Assembly: GCA_046155725.1 (NCBI GenBank)
Contig: JBJXFT010000466.1
Span: forward strand, 1 to 12,512
Direction: 5' to 3'
Source of the DNA: M3007 sp046155725
GTDB taxonomy: Bacteria; Bacteroidota; Bacteroidia; Chitinophagales; Saprospiraceae
Length of the DNA: 12,512 bases
The notes beneath the pieces were generated by a model. It made no database searches and was not told the origin of the DNA. It was given only the letters and a program-made list of their open reading frames with translations. Shown piece by piece: positions 7,297-12,512 of the stretch (its first letter is position 1; the number at the start of each line of letters is the position of its first letter). The position numbers and the translations under genes were made by a program.

Positions 7297-10200
7297 GTGC
7301 CGATACTTACTCAATTTCCGATTACGCTCCGCCTTGTTGGGCGGCTGTTCCCATTCCTTTCTTTGTTGGTGCTTACGGTGCCTTTGTCGGCGCAGTGCGT
7401 CCTCATCTGCAACCAAGGCCTCCAAATCTCGCTCGACCCTGCGGGGAAAGCGCTCGTCACTTGGCCGATGATTGCCCCTGAGGCGGACAACACTTGCCCC
7501 GGCCCGCTCACGGTCACGCTGGTCAACCACGTCGGGCAGCCACTTCCCAACCCGCTCACTTGCGCCCAAATCGGCCTGACGGTGACGGCCAAGGTGAAGC
7601 ACACGGCTTCGGGCAATTCTTGCAATGGCACGGTGGAAGTGATTGACGCGCTGCCGCCCGTGCTGAGCAATTGCGCGGACAAGTTCATTTTTTGCAACGA
7701 TGACCCCTCGCCCGAAGCGGTGGGCGTCCCGACGGCGGCTGACAATTGTACGCCAGCCAACGATGTGGCTTTTTTCCATTTTGACACGGAAACCCCGCTC
7801 GGCTGTGGCGTTTTTCAAAACGGCAAACAGGTGCTGAAGCGCATTGACCGGGAATGGACGGTGACGGACAACTTTGGCAATAGCAGCACTTGCCTCCAAC
7901 GGGTGTGGCTCAAGCATATCGCCATGGCCGATGTGGAGTTCCCGCTCAACCACGACAACTTTGCCTTGCCTGCCCTTGTGTGCGGGCAAGACCCGGAAGA
8001 CCTCGATTTGGCGGGCCAACCCATGGTGAACGGCATCCCGGTGGGCGCGTCGCCCGAATGCGAAATCGGCGTGACCTACACTGACCAAATCATCAACCAT
8101 TGTGCCCCAGCAGGATTTACGGTGGTGCGCAATTGGACGGCGATTGATTTTTGCGCCGGCAATTTGGTCAACCGCATACAGACCATCAAAGTCGAAGACA
8201 CTGAACCGCCCGACTTGACTGCGCCCGACAATGTGACGGTCGGCACCGACGGTTTTTATTGCACTGGCTCTGTGACGCTGCCGCAAGCGGTTTTTACCGA
8301 CAATTGCTCCGCCGTGACGGTGCTGCCTTCTTGGCAATACGGCTCTGGCTACGGCCCCTTCGTGGGGGTGCCAGAGGGCAACCACTTGGTAACTTACATA
8401 GCCACGGATGCTTGTGGCAATGATGCGTCGGCCACGATGACAGTGACGGTGGTAGACAGTGGCCCGCCGCAGGCGATTTGCGCCTCCGACTTGCAGGTGT
8501 CTGTTTCCAGCAATGGCGCAGGCTATGTGTACGCCGTGACGGTGGGCGCGGGGAGTTTTGACAACTGCAGTCCGGTGGTGCTGAGCATCAGCCGCGACGA
8601 GGAGAATTTTCTGCCACAAATTTTGGTCACTTGCGCCGACCAAGGCACCCCCATCCCCATCACGCTCAAAGTGACGGATGCCGCCGGCCTCGAAAATTTC
8701 TGCCAAATGGAGGTGACGGTGCGCGACTTTTTGAAGCCTACGGTGCAATGCCCGCCCAACCTGACGCTGACTTGTTTGCAAGATTACACCAACCTCGGCC
8801 TCACGGGCCAGGCGACGGCTTCGGACAATTGCGCCCTGAAAAGCCTCACCCATCAAGATGTTTTGAACATCCAGCCTTGCAACATCGGCTCGGTAACGCG
8901 CTGGTGGATGGCCACGGATTCGGCGGCAAACACCAAAAGTTGCAGCCAAAAAATCACGCTCAGTGTGCTCAACACTACCACCGTCACGTTTCCGGCAAAT
9001 GCTTCGGTGAACGGTTGCGGCAGCCCGGCGAGTTTGCTCCCACCTGCTACGGGCGAGCCAACCATCGGCGGGCTGGCGTGTTCGGCGCTTTCGGTGAACT
9101 ATGCCGACCATGTTTTCAGCATCGCCCCGCCCTCGTGCTTCCGCATTTTTAGGGACTGGAAGGTGGTGGATCATTGCATCTATGACCCCAACGGCGGCTC
9201 GGCGGGGGTTTGGGAACACACGCAACTCATTGACGTGGTGGACACTTCGCCGCCCGCGCTTGGCATCCCGCCCGATGTGACGGTGGGCGCCGACCCGTTC
9301 GATTGCATGGGTTTGGTCAATCTGGCCGACGCGACGGCCACGGATTGCAGCAGCCAAATCACGCGCTCGCACGACAGCCCTTTTTCCGGCGCGGGCAACA
9401 CGAACAACGCTTCGGGGCAATATCCGCACGGAGTGCATTTCGTCACGTTCACGGCCACGGACGGCTGCGGCAATTCGGCGCAGCAAACGCTCCGCATCAC
9501 GGTCGAAGACAGCACGCCGCCCACGGCGGTTTGCCTCACGGGCATTTCGGCCAATATCCAAGCATCGGATTCGGTGACGCTGAATGCGAAGGCTTTTGAC
9601 GGCGGGTGTTTTGATTTTTGCAGCCCGCAAAACACTTTGGTTTACAGCATTGCGCCTTCGAGGTTCGACTGCCAGCAAATCGGGTTCCATCCCGTGGTGC
9701 TCACGGTGCAAGACACGGCGGGGAACACGGGCAGCTGCAACACGCAGGTTTTGATAAAAGACGACAACCAGTTTTGTGGCGGCGGCGATGTGGAATATCA
9801 GGTGGACGGCACCATCCGCACCGAATCTGGCCTGCCCGTGCGCAACATCCCCGTGGCGCTGACTTCAGGCGGCTTCGCCGAAAACACCGCTTGCGACACG
9901 CTGGGCTATTTTGTGTTCGACAAAATCCTGGCGGGAACGACTGACACGCTCAAACCTTACAACAATGCCAACTGGCTGAATGGGGTGACGACTTTCGACT
10001 TGGTGCTTATCTCGAAGCACATCTTGAGCCTCGACACGCTGGAGTCGCCGTACCGCATCATCTCCGCCGACGCGAACAGGAGCGGCTCTATCACTACGTT
10101 CGACATTGTGCAACTGCGCAAGATCATCCTCGGAATCCTCGATTCGGTGCCGAACAATACTTCGTGGCGGTTTGTGGATTCGACCTTTGTCTTCCCCAAT

Positions 10201-11079
10201 TTGCAAAACCCATTTGCCAGCGCATTCCCGGAGCAGATTGTGATTGCCTCCTTGGATTCCAACCGTTTGGGCCAAAATTTTGTGGGCCTGAAAGTGGGCG
10301 ACGTGAACGCGAACACCAACCCCGCCGAAGCCCGCGCACCGCGCGACACTTTGTTTTTGAACTTGCCCGCCCGCGATTTTTATTTTGGGGAAAGCCTCGC
10401 GGTTCCTGTCTTTTTGGAAAATTGGACGACGCTGGAAGGTTTGCAATTCGAACTAAAAATAGACCCCTCGAAAGCGGATTTGGAATGGGTGGAATTTGCG
10501 CAGCCCGACATTTTGGCGCAGCCAAACATGGCGCTGCGAGAGGGAGGCTTGCTTTCCGTTAGTTGGGACAATGCGGAGGGCGCGGCGGCACATCGCTCAC
10601 GTTTACTAAACCTCGGACGTTTACTAAACCTCGAAGGTTTAGTAAACGTAAGTGCTCAAGCGGGGGCCAAGTTATTCACCCTGCACCTGCGGGCGAAGGC
10701 GGACGCTGATGTTCGTTCGGCGGTGAAAATTTCGAGCACGCGGCTTTTGCCGGAGGCTTACCGTGTCGGGAATGAAGCGCGTGCGGCGATTGCGCTGCGC
10801 TTTGCAGGCGAAGGCTCAAAGTTTCAAAATGCGGAACTTGACATTTTCCCCAACCCGTCTGCGGGCGATTTTTTTGTCAAAAACCCATTCGCGGGAGCCT
10901 TCTGCCAAATGCGGGTTTTGGACTCGCGTGGGCAAACGGTGTGGCAGCAAGATGGTTTTTTGCCGGAAACGGTTGCCGTCCAGAACGCATTTCTACGCCA
11001 GCAGGGGCTTTATTTGGTGGAGTTGAGAAGCGCGGACGGGGCAATGATGGGGAAGGCGGTGCGCATTGGTGAGAAGTGA
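7297..11079 (+). CDS. Giant HYR-repeat, dockerin and cohesin-like T9SS surface protein
   Basis: This is a secreted protein of 1260 residues. The start is a GTG at 7297; the frame is closed by a TAA at 7276 and no upstream ATG exists. It gives a signal peptide ending FLSLLVLTVPLSAQ. Residues about 110-830 hold a series of Cys-containing HYR-like beta-sandwich modules marked by D-x-x-P-P openings (near 299, 385, 646, 735) and repeated DNC motifs. A type I dockerin-like region follows (about 834-1010), with two F-hand-like segments: NGVTTFDLVLISKHIL and ADANRSGSITTFDIVQLRKI, the second having the better Ca-binding loop. A cohesin-like domain (about 1017-1170) comes next and is interrupted in frame by a palindromic element at residues 1101-1118. 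The last ~80 residues form a T9SS sorting domain (DIFPNPSAGDFFVKN, GLYLVELRSADG). Expected role: surface adhesion or structural protein; ligands are unknown. Confidence 0.92.
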   Translation: MPILTQFPITLRLVGRLFPFLSLLVLTVPLSAQCVLICNQGLQISLDPAGKALVTWPMIAPEADNTCPGPLTVTLVNHVGQPLPNPLTCAQIGLTVTAKVKHTASGNSCNGTVEVIDALPPVLSNCADKFIFCNDDPSPEAVGVPTAADNCTPANDVAFFHFDTETPLGCGVFQNGKQVLKRIDREWTVTDNFGNSSTCLQRVWLKHIAMADVEFPLNHDNFALPALVCGQDPEDLDLAGQPMVNGIPVGASPECEIGVTYTDQIINHCAPAGFTVVRNWTAIDFCAGNLVNRIQTIKVEDTEPPDLTAPDNVTVGTDGFYCTGSVTLPQAVFTDNCSAVTVLPSWQYGSGYGPFVGVPEGNHLVTYIATDACGNDASATMTVTVVDSGPPQAICASDLQVSVSSNGAGYVYAVTVGAGSFDNCSPVVLSISRDEENFLPQILVTCADQGTPIPITLKVTDAAGLENFCQMEVTVRDFLKPTVQCPPNLTLTCLQDYTNLGLTGQATASDNCALKSLTHQDVLNIQPCNIGSVTRWWMATDSAANTKSCSQKITLSVLNTTTVTFPANASVNGCGSPASLLPPATGEPTIGGLACSALSVNYADHVFSIAPPSCFRIFRDWKVVDHCIYDPNGGSAGVWEHTQLIDVVDTSPPALGIPPDVTVGADPFDCMGLVNLADATATDCSSQITRSHDSPFSGAGNTNNASGQYPHGVHFVTFTATDGCGNSAQQTLRITVEDSTPPTAVCLTGISANIQASDSVTLNAKAFDGGCFDFCSPQNTLVYSIAPSRFDCQQIGFHPVVLTVQDTAGNTGSCNTQVLIKDDNQFCGGGDVEYQVDGTIRTESGLPVRNIPVALTSGGFAENTACDTLGYFVFDKILAGTTDTLKPYNNANWLNGVTTFDLVLISKHILSLDTLESPYRIISADANRSGSITTFDIVQLRKIILGILDSVPNNTSWRFVDSTFVFPNLQNPFASAFPEQIVIASLDSNRLGQNFVGLKVGDVNANTNPAEARAPRDTLFLNLPARDFYFGESLAVPVFLENWTTLEGLQFELKIDPSKADLEWVEFAQPDILAQPNMALREGGLLSVSWDNAEGAAAHRSRLLNLGRLLNLEGLVNVSAQAGAKLFTLHLRAKADADVRSAVKISSTRLLPEAYRVGNEARAAIALRFAGEGSKFQNAELDIFPNPSAGDFFVKNPFAGAFCQMRVLDSRGQTVWQQDGFLPETVAVQNAFLRQQGLYLVELRSADGAMMGKAVRIGEK
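10599..10649 (+). repeat. In-frame direct plus inverted repeat (family D) inside HYR protein gene
   Basis: ACGTTTACTAAACCTCG occurs at 10599-10615 and again at 10617-10633, an 18-base period. AGGTTTAGTAAACGT at 10635-10649 is the exact reverse complement of the first 15 bases of each copy. The second copy and the inverted arm form a perfect 15-bp stem with a three-base loop. The 51 bases encode RLLNLG, RLLNLE and GLVNV within the cohesin-like domain. One of the three frames on this strand would meet TAA/TAG, so the observed frame is one of the permissive ones. Confidence 0.88.
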
Positions 11080-11136
11080 CGTTTTCTGTTGCCGACAATC
11101 ACTTGCTCGGTATGCTGGCGGAAAATTCGAGCGATG

Positions 11137-11161
11137 TTGACAAAGGTTTTGGTTAGTTTTG
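11137..11161 (+). promoter_or_regulatory. Candidate Bacteroidota promoter for HEPN/MNT pair
   Basis: TAGTTTTG (11154-11161) matches the Bacteroidota -7 box TAnnTTTG exactly and lies 22 bases before the HEPN start codon. A TTG at 11137-11139 could serve as the -33 element, but the 14-base spacing is shorter than usual, so the upstream half is weak. The position, between the end of the HYR gene and the HEPN gene, makes sense for a separate promoter of the pair. Confidence 0.4.
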
Positions 11162-11183
11162 CAAGGTGAAAGCGTGTTTTTAA

Positions 11184-11579
11184 ATGTTATCAAAAGAACA
11201 GCATATCCAATTTTGGCAGCGACAAGTCGAGGACGACGCGGAGGCAATGACGATTTTGTTTGCAAAAAAGAAGTATGTCCAAAGCCTGTTTTGGGCACAC
11301 CTCGTAGCAGAAAAATTGGCAAAGGCCCTCTGGATTCAGCACAATGCAGAAAATGTGCCTCCCAAAACCCACAACATTGCCATGCTCATCGCCCGGACAC
11401 CGCTAAACCCTCCAGAAGAAATGGTCGAACTTATGCTTTTTGCCAACCGGTTCAACCTTGAGGGGCGCTATCCAGAGTATATCGAAAATCTGAAAATGCT
11501 TTCAACGGCTTCCTTCGCTAAAGAAAGTCACGAAAAAATAAATATTCTCATTCAATGGCTCAAACAGCACCTGCCTTAG
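11184..11579 (+). CDS. HEPN domain protein (putative toxin partner)
   Basis: This 131-residue protein is mostly helical and matches the HEPN family that partners with minimal nucleotidyltransferases. Helix 1-2 carries FWAHLVAEKLAKALWI (about residues 36-51), followed by the family stretch PPKTHNIAML (about 59-68), and late helices with RFNLEGRYPEY (about 88-98), like the usual Y-x-x-x-RYPD. Many HEPN toxins are RNases with an R-x4-6-H motif. None of the histidines here has an arginine at that spacing, so RNase activity by that motif is not supported. The gene overlaps the next one by 25 bases, which implies co-translation. Such pairs are usually toxin (HEPN) plus antitoxin (MNT) that modifies or masks the toxin. 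The ATG at 11184 gives the normal length; in this family HEPN proteins are about 120-140 residues. Confidence 0.88.
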   Translation: MLSKEQHIQFWQRQVEDDAEAMTILFAKKKYVQSLFWAHLVAEKLAKALWIQHNAENVPPKTHNIAMLIARTPLNPPEEMVELMLFANRFNLEGRYPEYIENLKMLSTASFAKESHEKINILIQWLKQHLP

Positions 11580-11878
11580 AAATCGCCAAGTCTTTTGTCC
11601 AAGACTGCCAAAAAATCGGCCTGACTTTCGACAAAGTTTTCCTGTTCGGCTCTCACGCCACCGGTCGGGCGCACGAATGGTCGGACATTGATTTGCTGCT
11701 CGTTTCCGACCTGTTCACCACAAATTCGTTCGAGAATTTTAGGCTTTATTCCAAAGTAAATGCCCGTTATCCTTCCGTTGAGGCGCACGCATACCCAACG
11801 TCGTACTTTCAGAAAGGCGATGCTTTCCTTTTGGATGTGCTGAAGAATGTGGTCGAAATTGCGGTAACAAAGCCCTAA
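11555..11878 (+). CDS. Minimal nucleotidyltransferase (MNT) antitoxin-like protein
   Basis: This 107-residue nucleotidyltransferase of the minimal (MNT) type has the hallmark GSHATGRAHEWSDIDLLLV (about residues 31-49), which supplies the glycine-serine loop and the two metal-binding aspartates of D-I-D. A later acidic residue in SVEAHAYPTSYF (near residue 70) is in the place where this subfamily usually has R-I-E-P-H-P-F, and could be the third carboxylate. In characterised HEPN/MNT modules the MNT protein adds nucleotides (AMP) to the HEPN partner and neutralises it; that role here is inferred from pairing. The start ATG at 11555 lies inside the end of the HEPN gene, giving a 25-base overlap and likely translational coupling. 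The protein is complete. Confidence 0.9.
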   Translation: MAQTAPALEIAKSFVQDCQKIGLTFDKVFLFGSHATGRAHEWSDIDLLLVSDLFTTNSFENFRLYSKVNARYPSVEAHAYPTSYFQKGDAFLLDVLKNVVEIAVTKP

Positions 11879-11919
11879 AATCAGTTCCTTCCCGCTTGCA
11901 CTCAGCGAAAACCCACCTT

Positions 11920-11962
11920 CTTCCCGATCCCGATTTCTTCGGGATGAAACTTTCGGGAAGTT
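11920..11962 (+). repeat. Nested hairpin carrying the family A core
   Basis: CTTCCCGA (11920-11927) pairs with TCGGGAAG (11953-11960), enclosing a second perfect stem ATCCCGA/TCGGGAT (11927-11933 and 11939-11945). The 3' part, GAAACTTTCGGGAAGTT (11946-11962), is identical to 5899-5915. It lies about 40 bases after the MNT stop and just before the 9-bp tandem array, between two convergent genes. It may also stop or protect converging transcripts, but lacks a T-run. Confidence 0.75.
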
Positions 11963-11973
11963 CGGGGCTTTCT

Positions 11974-12036
11974 CTCTCACCCCTCTCACGCCTCTCACGC
12001 CTCTCACCCCTCTCACGCCTCTCACCCCTCTCACAC
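11974..12036 (+). repeat. Seven-unit 9-bp tandem repeat between convergent genes
   Basis: Seven consecutive 9-base units, CTCTCACCC or CTCTCACGC, with a last unit CTCTCACAC. The last unit overlaps the end of the minus-strand permease gene and supplies its TGA stop (complement of 12031-12033). Units are a whole number of codons, which creates long repetitive spurious reading frames on both strands. The same unit in the same strand orientation precedes the oxidoreductase at 978-1012. Confidence 0.9.
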
Positions 12037-12512
12037 TCTCTTCCGATAAGTCCACACCGCCAGCGCATTGGCAGTCACCGCGTAGCACAGCACGGTGTAA
12101 AAGTTGGTTTTGATCTCCTCAAAACCTGCTCCTTTCAACAGTACGAGCCGCATGAACTCTACAAAATAAGCCACGGGGTTTAGTTTGTTCAACACCTGCG
12201 CCCACGCGGGCATACTCGTCACGGGGGTGAACAGCCCGCACATGAGGATGAAAATGAGGAGGAAAAACCAAGCGGTGAACATGGCTTGCTGCTGCGAATT
12301 GGAGAAGTTGGAAATCAAAAAACCCAGGCCCAAACTACAGGGCGTGAAGGCGGCAGTGTAGGCAAACACGAGCCAAAGGTTGCCGAGCATGGGCGTGTCA
12401 AAAATCAACTTGCCCGCCGTGAGGCCAATGGCCATCACCACCAACGAGAGCAGCCAGAAAGGGAGCAACTTGCCCAAAATGAACTGCCACTTCTGCACCG
12501 GGGTGACGTTCA
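12031..12512 (-). CDS. ABC-2 type transporter permease, C-terminal part
   Basis: This is the last 159 residues of an inner-membrane ABC-2 permease; the N-terminal part and probably the ATPase gene lie beyond the right edge of the window. The frame is open to the last complete codon (12510-12508). The visible part begins NVTPVQKWQFILGK, a typical motif before the fourth or fifth membrane segment in YhhJ/YadH-like permeases. It contains about four hydrophobic segments and the family stretch GLFTPVTSMPAWAQVLNKLNP followed by R-L-V-L-L-K-G. It would export a small molecule, drug or polysaccharide-like substrate with a partner ATPase; the substrate cannot be told. The gene ends normally at Y-R-K-R-V, and its stop codon falls inside the 9-bp tandem repeat. 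An internal GTG at 12498 is not the true start. Confidence 0.88.
   Translation of the reverse strand, partial: NVTPVQKWQFILGKLLPFWLLSLVVMAIGLTAGKLIFDTPMLGNLWLVFAYTAAFTPCSLGLGFLISNFSNSQQQAMFTAWFFLLIFILMCGLFTPVTSMPAWAQVLNKLNPVAYFVEFMRLVLLKGAGFEEIKTNFYTVLCYAVTANALAVWTYRKRV

Noticed and set aside
7237..9711. An 824-codon open frame on the minus strand opposite the HYR gene
   Set aside because: It is antisense to a clearly real signal-peptide/HYR gene; its translation is rich in Arg, His and Ala without domains, as expected of a shadow frame in GC-rich coding DNA.
11974..12036. CRISPR-like array
   Set aside because: Units of 9 bases follow each other with no spacers, and no cas gene is present.
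11576..12183. Open frames on both strands encoding R-G-V or L-S-P/L-S-R repeats
   Set aside because: The repeats are simply the translation of the 9-bp tandem array, whose unit is three codons long; the frames also overlap the real MNT and permease genes.

Overview
The window looks like a chromosomal segment of a Bacteroidota bacterium, most likely a member of the Saprospiria (Haliscomenobacter/Lewinella type). The indications are two large secreted proteins with type IX secretion (T9SS) C-terminal sorting domains, HYR and dockerin/cohesin-like modules, a TonB with the Bacteroidota N-terminal motif, absence of clear Shine-Dalgarno sites, and moderately high GC. The placement rests on protein families and style, not on a database match.

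Layout. 29-862 encodes a TonB-type energy transducer, closed by a strong intrinsic terminator (901-936). 1013-2383 encodes a Tat-exported Gfo/Idh/MocA-fold oxidoreductase whose start codon abuts a short CTCTCACCC-type repeat tract. 2457-5807 encodes a secreted beta-propeller protein with a T9SS tag. 5923-7152 encodes a membrane-anchored family 2 glycosyltransferase. 7297-11079 encodes a 1260-residue HYR/dockerin/cohesin-like T9SS protein. 11184-11579 and 11555-11878 overlap and encode a HEPN/minimal-nucleotidyltransferase (MNT) pair of toxin-antitoxin type. 12031-12512 on the minus strand is the C-terminal part of an ABC-2 permease that runs off the window. There is no tRNA, rRNA, transposase or CRISPR array, and no gene-free stretch longer than about 150 bases.

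The genes do not form one pathway. Several belong to cell-envelope and secretion biology (TonB, Tat-exported enzyme, two T9SS cargo proteins, glycosyltransferase, exporter permease). The HEPN/MNT pair is an accessory module.

The most unusual signal is a set of short palindromic elements of several unrelated sequences scattered between and inside genes. Two lie in frame inside the glycosyltransferase (6017-6066 and 6454-6539) and one in frame inside the cohesin-like domain of the HYR protein (10599-10649). Others sit in the gaps at 5820-5874, 5883-5915, 7244-7266 and 11920-11962. A 17-base core is shared exactly between 5899-5915 and 11946-11962, and a 9-base tandem repeat occurs both against a start codon (978-1012) and across a stop codon (11974-12036). 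The behaviour resembles the protein-coding palindromic elements of Rickettsia (RPE), but the sequences look different and I do not know a described equivalent in Bacteroidota.
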